This document shows positions 27,570 to 37,649 of a stretch of DNA of 64,000 bases, one piece after another. Made by a program: the position numbers and the translations under genes. The DNA is from J089 sp964535735 (lineage in GTDB: Bacteria; Fidelibacterota; Marinisomatia; Marinisomatales; J089), in assembly GCA_964535735.1 (NCBI GenBank), contig CAZHTM010000010.1:1-64000 (forward strand). Reading direction: 5' to 3'. The notes beneath the pieces were generated by a model, which did no database searches, was not told where the DNA came from, and was given only the letters and a program-made list of their open reading frames with translations. Every line of letters starts with the position of its first letter. Position 1 is the first letter of the stretch.

Positions 27570-28686
27570 AGACCCGCTACTTCAAATTTACCACCTTTTT
27601 TTAGGACTGATTTCGATTGGGTTTTTGTATATCATTTGGCCCTATATCGCATCGGTGGTGGTGCTGGTGGTGTTTGCCTTTTTACTGACGACGATTCTTC
27701 TGCCTGGTGTGGACTTTTTGGAACGAAAAATCAAAAGCCGGGGCCTCAGTGTATTGATTATCACCATGTCCCTGTCGGCTGTGATTATCATTTTTATCGG
27801 TAGTTTTGCTTCCGGATTGTATACTCAGGGTGTTGAGTTCACCCAACAAATAAGTACCGAAAGCTATCAGGATAATCTGACCAACCTGGTTCAGAAAACT
27901 AAAGATTCTCTGCCACCGTTCGTCCAGGACCTCCTGCCAAAACAATCACCTGATTCTGAAAATACAATCGGTTCGGTTGTAAAGAATTTTTCAGGTATTC
28001 TACAAAATCTTCTTTCGGTTGCGGGAGCAATTGGGAATTTTATATTTAATTTTGTAATGGTTCTGATTTTCACTGTTATTCTCCTGTATGAGTATCACAA
28101 CTTTAAGCGTAGCCTTGTCCGATTCATTTCCAATAAATACTTCGAAATTGGATTACGGTTGATTTTCAATATTGAACGGGCTGTTTCCAGTTATCTCCGG
28201 GGACAATTACTGGCGGCCAGTAGTGTGGGCCTCATGTCGATAATTGGACTATTTATTCTCAATATGTTTGGAGCAAATCTCACTCTGGTGATATTTATTG
28301 GCATTATTGCCGGACTGGCAAACCTGATTCCATTGGTAGGACCGTTTGTGGGCATGATTCCGGCGATATTAATTGCAGTGATGAATAATCTGGGTAACGA
28401 AGCGGCTTTGTCGCACCACCTGTTTAATGTAATCCCGTCACCTTTTTATCTGGTGGATATCATTCTCATGTTCATCATTGTCCAGCAGATTGACAATAAT
28501 TTTGTTACTCCCATGCTGGTGGGTGAGAGTGTGGGCCTTCACCCGATGCTGGTTATGATCGCTCTGTTAATTGGCGGAACCCTGCTGGGTCCGCTAGGGA
28601 TGTTATTTGCCGTTCCCGCTGCCGGTATCCTGAAGGTGGTAGGAAAAGAATGGTCGTTCGTTTCAAAAAACGCCCATTTGCTTTAG
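27556..28686 (+). CDS. AI-2E/PerM-family membrane transporter
   Basis: The 376-residue protein has the family layout: three N-terminal spans, a soluble region (about 95-155), and five C-terminal spans containing GIIAGLANLIPLVGPFVGMIPA and a late motif VGESVGLHPMLVMIALLIGG. Family members are assigned to export of autoinducer-2 or to sodium-proton exchange; the name does not prove the substrate. The start overlaps the upstream CNB gene by 14 bases, implying translational coupling. Confidence 0.9.
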   Translation: MNQNKDPLLQIYHLFLGLISIGFLYIIWPYIASVVVLVVFAFLLTTILLPGVDFLERKIKSRGLSVLIITMSLSAVIIIFIGSFASGLYTQGVEFTQQISTESYQDNLTNLVQKTKDSLPPFVQDLLPKQSPDSENTIGSVVKNFSGILQNLLSVAGAIGNFIFNFVMVLIFTVILLYEYHNFKRSLVRFISNKYFEIGLRLIFNIERAVSSYLRGQLLAASSVGLMSIIGLFILNMFGANLTLVIFIGIIAGLANLIPLVGPFVGMIPAILIAVMNNLGNEAALSHHLFNVIPSPFYLVDIILMFIIVQQIDNNFVTPMLVGESVGLHPMLVMIALLIGGTLLGPLGMLFAVPAAGILKVVGKEWSFVSKNAHLL

Positions 28687-28761
28687 CTCAAGTCAATACA
28701 TTATACGTCCATTCGTTTTGGTACGCTCTCTAGCCTTCCTAATGGCGGCGCATTGTGCTGA

Positions 28762-30525
28762 TTATGTATCGGCAGAAGGTAATTCAATAGTGAAACGACT
28801 CCCACCCTCGGGTCGTTCTGATACAGCAATAGATCCTCGATGGATTCGTATTATATGCTTCACGATGGACAACCCTAATCCCGTTCCTCCTTTTTCGCGG
28901 TCCCGTCCCGGATCGACTCGGTAAAAACGTTCAAAAATTCGATCCCGGTGCTCAGGTGGAATGCCCGGTCCCTGATCCTCAATGGTGATCCTGAGATGCC
29001 GATTCTCTTTCTGTGCCGTCAGGGTCACGATACCATCACGGGGACTGTATTTGATCGCATTGTCCAGTAAATTAACCCAGGCCCGATGCAAAAGACGCTC
29101 GTTTCCCCTCACCTTTAATTCGGAGGAACAATTCAAGACGATACGTATATGCCGTGATTCGGCTCGAGAAGCACACTCCTGAACAGCGTTGTCCAAAAGG
29201 TCCTGGAGGATTATCGCATCACCAGCAAGTTCAGTATCCGGGGCTTCGTTATCCAAACGAGACAATTCAAGCAAGTCCTCAATAAGTGCATTCATACGGT
29301 CAGCATGGCGAAGAATGGTTCGGATGAATTGGGTTTGTGTTTCCGGGCTCAGGACGTCGTCCAGAAGTGTTTCCGCGAATCCTTTAATGGTGGTGATGGG
29401 CGTTTTCAATTCATGAGAGACATTGGCGACGAATTCCTGACGGACTTTTTCCAGTGATCGAATCTGGGTTAAATCATAAATAACAAGGATATAGGCCAGG
29501 GCGTTCTCATGGTGGGACGTGATTCGAGTCCGGCGCACCTGTAATACTCGCGGCGGTGATCCAACCTGAAGTTCAGTTTCATCGAGAGTGGCCGTTCCCA
29601 AAAAGTCAATCAGACTGGTGTTACGGACCACTTCTGACAAAGGATACCCTTCCACGTCCTCCAGAATAGGTTGAAGTAAATTTCGCGCGGCCTGGTTCAT
29701 GCGAAGAATACGGTGGGAAGCATCCAAAGCGACTACGCCTTCTACCATTCCTCGGAGCACGGCCTCCAATTCGTCTTTCTCGGTACGAAGGGTCTGAATG
29801 TGCTGAGTAAAATCCAGAGCCATCTGGTCCAGGATGACGGTTAATTCCGTTAATTCCCGGATGCCAGGTGAGATCAGAGCAGGTGTAACGTCTTCTCCGG
29901 TGTAGCGTTGGACATGGTGTTTCAGAGTGCTTAGCGCCCCAGTTAGTCGGCGGTTCATTCCTATACTGATCACAGCTGCCAGGGCCAGGAGAATAAGCGA
30001 TACCCACAGGAATTGGGTATTAAAATGTCGAAAGATGTTCTTCTGCTCCCCTTGAGGTAAGGATAATCGAAGGACGATTGGCTGGTCATGAATCATTGCC
30101 AGATGGGCGCCATACACCAGAGGTTGCCGGAGGGTATAGCTGTAGCGAGTAGAAAATCCCCAACCGGAAGTCAGTGCCGTTTTTATTTCTGGACGATCAG
30201 TATGATTATCCATGAACTTTGGATCTTTTCGAGAATCGGCCAGAATGGTTCCATTGGGTTGAATCAGGGTGATTCGATATCCCATTTCCTGTCCCCAAGT
30301 TTGGCAAAAGGTCTGGAGTGCCGCGGGGTTATCCACACCGGGCCACTCTGCATTGAGTCGGTATGTCAGCGATCGGATTTGATCTTTTAGCCGTGCTTCC
30401 ACTGATGTGGAGACTAGTTGATTCATAGCGCGCTGGGATATCCCCCAAACGATGAGAAGGGTAGCCAACACCAATCCGAGGGTTGCCATCCAAAGTTGTT
30501 TTGTATATGAGGAGGATACACTCAT
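28762..30525 (-). CDS. PhoR-like membrane histidine kinase
   Basis: The 587-residue kinase has a span near 11-32, an extracytoplasmic sensor domain (about 33-170), a second span (about 172-190), HAMP (about 190-245), PAS (about 255-355), HisKA with phospho-acceptor His371 in NVSHELKTP, and an ATPase domain with NLLDNAIKYSP, GPGIPPEHRDRIF and GTGLGLSIV. It starts 4 bases inside the regulator gene, a typical PhoB-PhoR arrangement. Phosphate sensing is plausible but not shown, since no pst genes lie nearby. Confidence 0.92.
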   Translation of the reverse strand: MSVSSSYTKQLWMATLGLVLATLLIVWGISQRAMNQLVSTSVEARLKDQIRSLTYRLNAEWPGVDNPAALQTFCQTWGQEMGYRITLIQPNGTILADSRKDPKFMDNHTDRPEIKTALTSGWGFSTRYSYTLRQPLVYGAHLAMIHDQPIVLRLSLPQGEQKNIFRHFNTQFLWVSLILLALAAVISIGMNRRLTGALSTLKHHVQRYTGEDVTPALISPGIRELTELTVILDQMALDFTQHIQTLRTEKDELEAVLRGMVEGVVALDASHRILRMNQAARNLLQPILEDVEGYPLSEVVRNTSLIDFLGTATLDETELQVGSPPRVLQVRRTRITSHHENALAYILVIYDLTQIRSLEKVRQEFVANVSHELKTPITTIKGFAETLLDDVLSPETQTQFIRTILRHADRMNALIEDLLELSRLDNEAPDTELAGDAIILQDLLDNAVQECASRAESRHIRIVLNCSSELKVRGNERLLHRAWVNLLDNAIKYSPRDGIVTLTAQKENRHLRITIEDQGPGIPPEHRDRIFERFYRVDPGRDREKGGTGLGLSIVKHIIRIHRGSIAVSERPEGGSRFTIELPSADT

Positions 30526-31220
30526 TCTGGTTCTTTGAATGTGTATCCCACTCCGCGGACTGTTTTTAGCCAGCGGCCCATGAGACCCAGCTTTTTCCGA
30601 AGGCCAACAATTTGGAAATCCACAGAGCGGTCGGTGACAGGATAATCGGAGCCTCGGATCGCATCGATAATTTGAGAACGGGTATACACCCAGCCGATGC
30701 GCCGCGCTAAAAATTCAAGTATTTGGAATTCAGTATAGGTTAAATCCACTGGTTTCCCCACCACGAATACTTCCCGTCGCTGAGAAGACAGGGTCAAGTC
30801 ACCGATAACCAGGAGCCCCTCCCCGGGGTGCTGCTCAAGCGCAGGTTTTCGCCGCAGAAGAGCGGAAATTCGAGCCAGTAAAATCCGGGGACTAAAGGGC
30901 TTGGTAAGATAATCATCCGCACCAAGTTCTAAACCCCGAACGATATCCTCTTCACGGCCAAGTGCCGTAAGCATGAGAATGGCAATAGACTCCGTTTGGC
31001 TATTACGCTTCATAAGTCGGCAGACATCCAAACCGCTCATTCGTGGGAGCATCAAGTCCAGAATCACCAGGGCTGGAGGGTTGGCGATCATTATTTTCCA
31101 GGCCTGTTCACCTGTTTCCGCTTCATCAACTCTATATTGCCGGACAGTTAAATGGTGTACCACTAAACTGCGGATATCGGGATCGTCCTCTACGACTAAA
31201 ATATGGGCTGGATGCTGCAT
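30522..31220 (-). CDS. OmpR/PhoB-family response regulator
   Basis: The 232-residue protein has a receiver domain (1-120, phospho-acceptor Asp55 in VILDLMLP; Lys in YLTKPFSPR) and a winged-helix C-terminal domain (about 135-230, ending VRGVGYTFKEPE). It precedes and overlaps the kinase gene by 4 bases, so the two form one signalling pair. Its DNA targets cannot be deduced from the window. Confidence 0.93.
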   Translation of the reverse strand: MQHPAHILVVEDDPDIRSLVVHHLTVRQYRVDEAETGEQAWKIMIANPPALVILDLMLPRMSGLDVCRLMKRNSQTESIAILMLTALGREEDIVRGLELGADDYLTKPFSPRILLARISALLRRKPALEQHPGEGLLVIGDLTLSSQRREVFVVGKPVDLTYTEFQILEFLARRIGWVYTRSQIIDAIRGSDYPVTDRSVDFQIVGLRKKLGLMGRWLKTVRGVGYTFKEPE

Positions 31221-31524
31221 GAGTCAAAGTGCAGGGAATAAATTGGAAGACCGAATTCCCTGCTTGTTGTTGATAGAAAAATCATAATCCAATTTATTCT
31301 ATTCCTGGTGGGCTTTATCGCCATTTTATGTTGGTTGCCACAGAGGGTAATTTATCTTAGAATTATAATACAGGTCTTCAGAATCTAACCGTAAATTCAG
31401 GTGAAATGTATCAAAGGTAGATTTATTGAATAATTGCTTGTAATTTTTCGCATGATTCGCTTCTCATGGATATTGGTCCATTCCGTTTGGTTTTCTCCCC
31501 TATTTGTTTATCAGGTTTTATAAT
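31221..31524. other. intergenic region between divergent signalling genes
   Basis: This AT-rich stretch of about 300 bases should carry the promoters of the PhoB-like gene (leftward) and the multi-PAS kinase (rightward). I see no strong palindrome or terminator. A hydrophobic open frame at 31242-31388 lacks an acceptable start codon and is not called. Confidence 0.5.
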
Positions 31525-34515
31525 ATGGCCTCCATATTAATTATTGACACTCAGCAAGATTTTTTGGAAAGAGTAACCCTTACTCTGCATCAAGAGAACC
31601 CAAATCACACCTTGCTCACAGCACGTTCTGGATCAGAGGGTATCATCATTGCCAAAGAACAACAACCGGATTTGATTCTTTTGGATGTGGCTATGCCAGA
31701 TCTATCGGGTTTTGAGGTGTGTGAAACCCTGAAAGCTGATCCGGATACGACACTTATTCCCATTGTTTTTCTCACGGGTATTAACATATCCACCGAGGAG
31801 AAAATCCGAGGGTTAAATCTGGGAGCCGATGCATATCTTACCAAGCCGATTGATGAAGCAGAACTCTTGGCACAGGTCCGCACTTTACTTCGCCTCCAGG
31901 CTGCGGAAAACGCGTTGCGTAAGGGACAAAAGTTGCTAGATGAACGGGTAAAAGCACGAACCCGAGAACTGGAGGAGATCCAGAATCAGTGGTCAGCGAC
32001 CTTTGAAGCTATGTCCGACTGGGTAGCTATTATCGATATAAAAACCCAGGTTGTATTGCGATCAAATTCTGCGGTTAAAACTCTGTTCGGTGTAAATCCC
32101 TCTTCGGTGGAGGGTCAATCATGTTGCAACATTGTTCATAACACAAAAAAGCAAGTATCGAACTGTCCCCTATTGAAGATGATTGAAACCGGAAAACCTT
32201 GTTCTTCCACCTTCCAACATTCCATGACAGGTCGTTGGTTTCAAGTTACGGTGGATCCCATAAAGCCTAAGACAGGTAAGGCTAAAACGGCAGTTCATAT
32301 TGTTCGGGATATATCCGATCGGAAAGAGACAGAGGAATCACTTCGGGAAAGTGAAGAAAAATTCCGAACCATGACTGAAGCTACTGCCACCGCCATCTTC
32401 ATTATTCAGGGCGAGCAGTTTGTATATGTCAATCCCGCTTTTAAAACCATTACCGGTTATTCGCTTTCAGCGTTAAAGGGTATGGCGTTTTATGATATCG
32501 TTCATCCGGACTACCGTGAACTGGTAAAAGAGCGCGGAAAGGCACGTCAGAGAGGAGAGAAAATACCCGCCCATTACACGTTTAAGATTTGTACCCGCAG
32601 TGGAGAAACAAGATGGGTGGATTTCTTTGCCAGTTATCTCCAGTATCAAGGACAACCAGCCTTGATTGGTTCTGCTTTTGACATTACAGAGCAAAAAGAC
32701 GCGGAAGCGAAAATTAAACGAGTGAACCAGCAACTCCAGAAACAAGTGGATTTAAACACTCAAATGCTGGCTACTACGATGGATGGGTTTATTCTGGCAG
32801 ATGTGTCCGGATGGATTTTGGATGTGAATCCAGCTTATTGCCAAATGAGCGGCTACTCCCGGGAAGACCTCTTGACCATGAATATCGTCCAGTTAGAAGC
32901 GAACCCGGTTCTAAACAAAATTGTGGATCAGATTCAAGCCATAGCGACCACCGGTTCCCTGCAATTGGAAACACGGCACCGAGCTAAAAATGGACATATC
33001 CTTGATCTGGAAATTAGTATTTCTATTATTCCAGCGCCGGAGGGTTCTTTAATAACCGCTTTTTTGCGGGACATTACTGACCGCAAGAAAGCCCAAAAGA
33101 AAATTGAATCTATTAATCGTCGCTTAAAGGATATGGTAAATCGCCTGAATTTGATTTATCAGTCATCGCGTAAAATGTTTACCGGCACGATTCAGAATCT
33201 GGCAGAAACGGTTATTGACCTTTTAGAGCAAATTGCCCTTTATGATTTCGGATCTATTTTGCTGGTAAATTCAGAGCGAACACAATTATATCCTCTGACA
33301 GTAGCCCGGCGCGGAATGGACGATAAGGGAATAGCTGAGGATATGGATCATCTGAGCTCTTTGAATCTAACATTGGATAAAGGAATTACCGGATGGGTGG
33401 CGACCCATGGAAAAAGTGTTCGATGTCATGATGTGTCACAAGATAAGCGATATTTCGCCGCTCGTGAAGGAATCAGATCTGAATTGTGTGTTCCAATCAA
33501 AACCGAATCCGAAGTGATCGGTGTGCTCAACGTTGAAGCCAGGCGAAAACGAGCTTTTACGCCTAATGATCAGAGCGTTCTGGAAACACTGGCGGCTCAC
33601 CTGGCGGTGGCTATCCAAAACCGACGCTATTTGGATAAACTTCATGAAATGAACGAATATCTGGAGGAACGAGTTCGCGCTCGAACTAAAGAATTGGAGC
33701 GCAACACTCGAGACCTGGAACAGTCTCAAGAAGCGTTGGTGACTTTGATAAAAAATTTAAACCGAACTCAATCTCGATTAGAGGCCTTCAATAAGCGACT
33801 CCGTACCGCTTATGATGACATGGAATCTTTTTCTTATTCCGTATCTCACGATCTTCGAGCGCCCCTCAGAGCCATCACCGGTTTTGCCCACATTTTGGAA
33901 GAGGATTATAGCTCGGTCCTGGATGAAGAAGGTCAGCGCTTGCTGAATGTTGTCCAGGAAAATGCAGCCAAGATGAGCGAATTGATTGATGATTTATTGA
34001 CCCTTTCTCGACTGGGTCGGAAACACTTGGAAATCGATGACGTGGACATGAACGCCTTGGTTCGGGAATGTAAAGCGGAGGTACTGAGGGACTATCCTAC
34101 GGCGCGAATCCATTGGCGAATACACCGTCTGCCCCGGGTTAAAGGAGATGTAAAACTCTTAAAGCAGCTATGGCTTAATCTTTTGTCCAACGCCGTGAAA
34201 TTTACCAGTAAAGTAGACCATCCCTGGATTACGGTGAATGTTCGGGAGTATGAAGATAGGTATGAATTTTGGGTTCGGGATAATGGCGCGGGATTCAATC
34301 CACGTTATCAGAATAAACTTTTCCAGGTTTTCCAGAGATTACATCCTGAAACGGAATTTTCTGGAACAGGGATCGGGTTATCGCTGGTTAAACAAATAAT
34401 CACACGTCATGGTGGTGACGTATGGGCGAAGGGTCAGGTTGGAAAGGGCGCTACTTTTTATTTCAGCCTGTTGAAATCCGCACCACCTCAGTTAGACGAA
34501 GTCGATGACATCTAG
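31525..34515 (+). CDS. soluble multi-sensor histidine kinase (REC-PAS-PAS-PAS-GAF-HisKA-HATPase)
   Basis: I prefer ATG 31525 (MASILIIDTQ) to ATG 31504, because it begins exactly at the first receiver strand; length is then 996 residues. Domains in order are receiver (about 1-120), coiled coil, PAS with clustered cysteines (about 150-265; SCCNIVHNTKK, then NCP and KPC), two further PAS domains (about 275-390 and 400-525), GAF (about 550-695), a coiled coil, HisKA (SYSVSHDLRAPLRA; His775) and HATPase (GTGIGLSLV). There is no transmembrane span. The HisKA type is shared with bacteriophytochrome-like kinases. The cysteine-rich PAS might bind metal or sense redox. The partner may be one of the regulators at 37257 or 40677. 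Confidence 0.92.
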   Translation: MASILIIDTQQDFLERVTLTLHQENPNHTLLTARSGSEGIIIAKEQQPDLILLDVAMPDLSGFEVCETLKADPDTTLIPIVFLTGINISTEEKIRGLNLGADAYLTKPIDEAELLAQVRTLLRLQAAENALRKGQKLLDERVKARTRELEEIQNQWSATFEAMSDWVAIIDIKTQVVLRSNSAVKTLFGVNPSSVEGQSCCNIVHNTKKQVSNCPLLKMIETGKPCSSTFQHSMTGRWFQVTVDPIKPKTGKAKTAVHIVRDISDRKETEESLRESEEKFRTMTEATATAIFIIQGEQFVYVNPAFKTITGYSLSALKGMAFYDIVHPDYRELVKERGKARQRGEKIPAHYTFKICTRSGETRWVDFFASYLQYQGQPALIGSAFDITEQKDAEAKIKRVNQQLQKQVDLNTQMLATTMDGFILADVSGWILDVNPAYCQMSGYSREDLLTMNIVQLEANPVLNKIVDQIQAIATTGSLQLETRHRAKNGHILDLEISISIIPAPEGSLITAFLRDITDRKKAQKKIESINRRLKDMVNRLNLIYQSSRKMFTGTIQNLAETVIDLLEQIALYDFGSILLVNSERTQLYPLTVARRGMDDKGIAEDMDHLSSLNLTLDKGITGWVATHGKSVRCHDVSQDKRYFAAREGIRSELCVPIKTESEVIGVLNVEARRKRAFTPNDQSVLETLAAHLAVAIQNRRYLDKLHEMNEYLEERVRARTKELERNTRDLEQSQEALVTLIKNLNRTQSRLEAFNKRLRTAYDDMESFSYSVSHDLRAPLRAITGFAHILEEDYSSVLDEEGQRLLNVVQENAAKMSELIDDLLTLSRLGRKHLEIDDVDMNALVRECKAEVLRDYPTARIHWRIHRLPRVKGDVKLLKQLWLNLLSNAVKFTSKVDHPWITVNVREYEDRYEFWVRDNGAGFNPRYQNKLFQVFQRLHPETEFSGTGIGLSLVKQIITRHGGDVWAKGQVGKGATFYFSLLKSAPPQLDEVDDI

Positions 34516-34598
34516 GTTTTTCGTGTTAATGGAAGAATTTAACCAGCGGTAAAACCTGGTTGCGCCTCCCCGGTTTTACAATTAATTTTCTTTCTCGT

Positions 34599-35081
34599 AT
34601 GTATAAGCGACTCCCATACACACCCCCAAAAAAATGGTTTTGGATCCTGACCATCGTAACGCTGATAGGATGCAGCTATGAACCTGGACTGGGTCCGGTC
34701 TCCGGTGTGGAAGGCCAGCTTGAGATTTCTGGAGTTTGGCCCGATACCCTGGAGGCCGTGGTTCTTGTTATTGTTAACAGACTCGATCCGGAAGCGCTCC
34801 AAGATGTTTTGGTTTCCTATTCCGATCCTCTAATCCACGGAGACATGCACCAGGATTTTTTCATCCAACTTCAACCAGGGGCCTATAGTTTGGTACCTGT
34901 GGGTGTAACTATTGACCCCGGGTTTTTAATTGCCAATCTCGATTCTATCCTTGCAGCGCCGCATTTACCTCTTGTTCCGCTTTTTGACATGACTACTATC
35001 CCCCCAATCGGGATCCACCCCATTGCTATTGCCAAAGAAACGATTAACGTGTTGGATGATACCGTGAAAATCGAATTCTAA
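34599..35081 (+). CDS. small lipoprotein paired with a TonB receptor
   Basis: ATG 34599 (MYKRLPYTPPKK) is preferred over ATG 34560, because it gives a standard lipoprotein signal with lipobox LIGC; the product is then 160 residues. The mature part looks like a beta-sandwich (VEGQLEISGVWPDTLEAVVL, FFIQLQPGAYSLVPVGV). I do not recognise the family. The stop codon overlaps the TonB receptor start by one base (TAATG), so it probably forms the surface-exposed partner of that receptor. Confidence 0.72.
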   Translation: MYKRLPYTPPKKWFWILTIVTLIGCSYEPGLGPVSGVEGQLEISGVWPDTLEAVVLVIVNRLDPEALQDVLVSYSDPLIHGDMHQDFFIQLQPGAYSLVPVGVTIDPGFLIANLDSILAAPHLPLVPLFDMTTIPPIGIHPIAIAKETINVLDDTVKIEF

Positions 35082-37252
35082 TGATTCGTCAGACTCTTTA
35101 CATAATTCTTTTTTCGAGCCTGGTTTTTGGAAATTTTTTATCGGCTCAAAGTCTTGCCGGCCGAGTTACCGATGCCTCTACCGGCGAACCCCTGGCAGGG
35201 ACCAACATCATCATCAAGCATACCTTTACCGGTACATCCACCGATCAGGAAGGCCGGTTTCAGCTAGACCGGGTTCCGGAAACGGGTACGTTGGTGATCT
35301 CCATGATGGGATATAAGAAACAGGAGATATCTTTGCCTTTGCCCGCCGATAAAATCCTTTCCATTGCTCTTGAACGGGATGTTTTGGAGGCTCCCCAGGT
35401 GGTAGTCACTGCTAGTCGAAGAGCTCAGGATGTGCTGGAGTCTCCCGTATCTATATCGGTGATTACCCCTCTGGAAATTCGAGAACAAGGGGCCGTGTCT
35501 TTGGAAGAGATACTCCCGTATGAAAGCGGTGTGAACATCATCAAAGATCAATTAAATATCCGTGGGGCTTCGGGGTATACTTTGGGAGCAGGAAGCCGTT
35601 CCTTATTGCTTCTGGATGGTGTTCCCTTGTTGGGTAGCGCCGCCGGAAACATTACTTGGGCGGTGGTTCCCACGTCGGAAGTTGCTCAGGTGGAAATCGT
35701 GAAATCGGGAGGTTCCGCCTTATACGGATCGTCCGCTATGGGAGGCGTCGTCAATATCATAACCCGCAATGCACCTCAAAAGAGGGAATACCGTTTTCGT
35801 ACTAAAACCGGTTTGTACAGCCATCCCAAATACGAGCAATGGGAATGGCGTGATTCGCCGGGCTGGATTACCGTGAATGAATTCACCGCCTCCCGGCCTA
35901 TGGGCGCTCACAGTGTTTGGGTGCGGCTCCAGCAACGTTGGACCGATGGCTATACCCAATTGGGGTGGGAACAAGCTTTAAATCTCACGGGAAAAGTGAA
36001 GTTTAATTTTGGATCATCCAAAACGGCTTCGATCTTTGTTAATGTGCTTGCTGATCGTGGCGGTCTGGAGTCTCAATGGAAAAGCCCAGCCGATCCCTTT
36101 GAAGCGCCTTCCGGGTCCGAGCACGATCAAATCAAGGGGACTAAAGTAAATTTGAACGGGTTTTTCAATTGGGTTGTTTCACCTCGGGTAGCAGTAAAAT
36201 ACATTGGATCAGTGTATCAGGTGGATTGGTCCGATCAAGGATCAAATCAGGATTATTCCCATGAACGGAAACAATACCTTGAAGGACAGATGTCTTTAGC
36301 TGCGACCCCTAAACTGAATCTAATTTTTGGTGCAACCGTCCAACCGACGCAAATACGGGCGCGACTGTTTGGAAATCATGCAGGCCTGACCTTGGCAGCC
36401 TACAGTTTGGCTCAACAAAAAATTTCTGATCCAATCACATTGACCTTAGGAGCACGATACGAACATTTTTCAGTGGATAACCGCTTAGGGGATCAACGAC
36501 TGGCGCCCCAGGTAGCGCTCAATGCGATTGTCCGACCGGGACTGGCGTTTCGCACCTCTCTCAGTTCCGGTTTTCGAATTCCTACTTTGGCGGAACGGTA
36601 TACTCGTTCACAGTTAAGTGTATTTAAAGTTGAACCCAATCCTGATTTAAATCCGGAAACCAGTGTGACGGGAGAAATCGGAGGAACCTGGACCGTGCCG
36701 TTTAATGGTTGGTTTTCAGGATTTAACCTGGATGGTGCCCTCTATCAATATCGTTTTGAGAACTTGATCGAACCCACTCCCGATGCTTACGGCATTATTC
36801 ATTTCGAAAATGTGACTCGAGCCCGAATTACCGGAGCCGAGTTCAGTGCTGGATTGGCTTTCTGGGATCATGCCCTCAGGCTTTCACTTGCCTATACATG
36901 GTTGGATCCAGTAGAAGTAGACAATAAGGGAGAGGTTATAGATACATTATCTTATCGGCACCGACATCATCTGGTGCCCACGTTGCGCCTACAACGGGGA
37001 GCCTGGTTTTGGACTGTAGATGGACGTTGGGCCAGCGCTATTGAAAATACCGAATTGTTTCAGGAAGATTCTAAAACCGGTCGGGATCCACGGGTTCCGG
37101 TTCGGGTGTGGAATACCAGTCTAGGGTGGGAAACGTCCCATGTAACGATTCTCTTCCGGGTGGAAAATATATTTCAGTATTATTATGTGGAACTGGAACG
37201 AAATATGGGAGAAGAACGTAATGCGACCCTGACGCTGAATTGGGTCTGGTAG
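35081..37252 (+). CDS. TonB-dependent receptor with carboxypeptidase-regulatory-like domain
   Basis: The 723-residue protein has a signal peptide (1-23, ending LSAQ), a carboxypeptidase-regulatory-like domain (about 25-105), a plug domain (about 115-225; SVSISVITPLEIREQ, LNIRGASGYTLGAG) and a barrel. The conserved receptor segment FRTSLSSGFRIPTLAERYT and length are close to siderophore and cobalamin receptors. It follows its lipoprotein gene with a one-base overlap. It lies among signalling genes on both sides, which may sense the same ligand; this is inference. Confidence 0.92.
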   Translation: MIRQTLYIILFSSLVFGNFLSAQSLAGRVTDASTGEPLAGTNIIIKHTFTGTSTDQEGRFQLDRVPETGTLVISMMGYKKQEISLPLPADKILSIALERDVLEAPQVVVTASRRAQDVLESPVSISVITPLEIREQGAVSLEEILPYESGVNIIKDQLNIRGASGYTLGAGSRSLLLLDGVPLLGSAAGNITWAVVPTSEVAQVEIVKSGGSALYGSSAMGGVVNIITRNAPQKREYRFRTKTGLYSHPKYEQWEWRDSPGWITVNEFTASRPMGAHSVWVRLQQRWTDGYTQLGWEQALNLTGKVKFNFGSSKTASIFVNVLADRGGLESQWKSPADPFEAPSGSEHDQIKGTKVNLNGFFNWVVSPRVAVKYIGSVYQVDWSDQGSNQDYSHERKQYLEGQMSLAATPKLNLIFGATVQPTQIRARLFGNHAGLTLAAYSLAQQKISDPITLTLGARYEHFSVDNRLGDQRLAPQVALNAIVRPGLAFRTSLSSGFRIPTLAERYTRSQLSVFKVEPNPDLNPETSVTGEIGGTWTVPFNGWFSGFNLDGALYQYRFENLIEPTPDAYGIIHFENVTRARITGAEFSAGLAFWDHALRLSLAYTWLDPVEVDNKGEVIDTLSYRHRHHLVPTLRLQRGAWFWTVDGRWASAIENTELFQEDSKTGRDPRVPVRVWNTSLGWETSHVTILFRVENIFQYYYVELERNMGEERNATLTLNWVW

Positions 37253-37256
37253 AAAA

Positions 37257-37649
37257 TCAGGAAGGGAAAAACGACTGAACAGTATCGATTAGCTGTTTCA
37301 TTTTAATCGGTTTTGATAAAAAGACATTACAACCTGCTTTTAGACAGTTTTGTTCATCTTTATTAAATGCGTGGGCGGTAGCCGCCACAATGGGAATATC
37401 TTTCCACTCCGGAGTTCGACGTACAGTGCGTACTAAATCCAGCCCATCTTTGTCCCCTTCGAGAGATAGATCCAATAGAATTAAATCGGGGCGTCTCCGG
37501 CGCATGATTTTGAGAGCGTCCTCGACCGAAATAGCCGTTTCCAGATCATAATCATTCCGTAAAACCATCGAAAAATAGAAGATCGAATCCGCATCATCTT
37601 CAGCAATCAAAATCATCGGCCGGGAACCGGATGAGGCTGAATTACTCAT
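37257..37649 (-). CDS. single-domain response regulator
   Basis: The 130-residue protein is a stand-alone receiver: acidic pocket AEDDAD, phospho-acceptor Asp60 in LILLDLSLEG, and the conserved Lys in FLSKPIK. It has no output domain, as in CheY- or Spo0F-type phosphorelay proteins. It overlaps the multi-PAS kinase gene by 4 bases and so is likely its phosphorylation target. Confidence 0.9.
   Translation of the reverse strand: MSNSASSGSRPMILIAEDDADSIFYFSMVLRNDYDLETAISVEDALKIMRRRRPDLILLDLSLEGDKDGLDLVRTVRRTPEWKDIPIVAATAHAFNKDEQNCLKAGCNVFLSKPIKMKQLIDTVQSFFPS

Noticed and set aside
31242..31388. Hydrophobic plus-strand frame resembling a small membrane peptide
   Set aside because: It follows an in-frame stop and has no ATG, GTG or TTG start at the right place; AT-rich sequence readily gives such frames.
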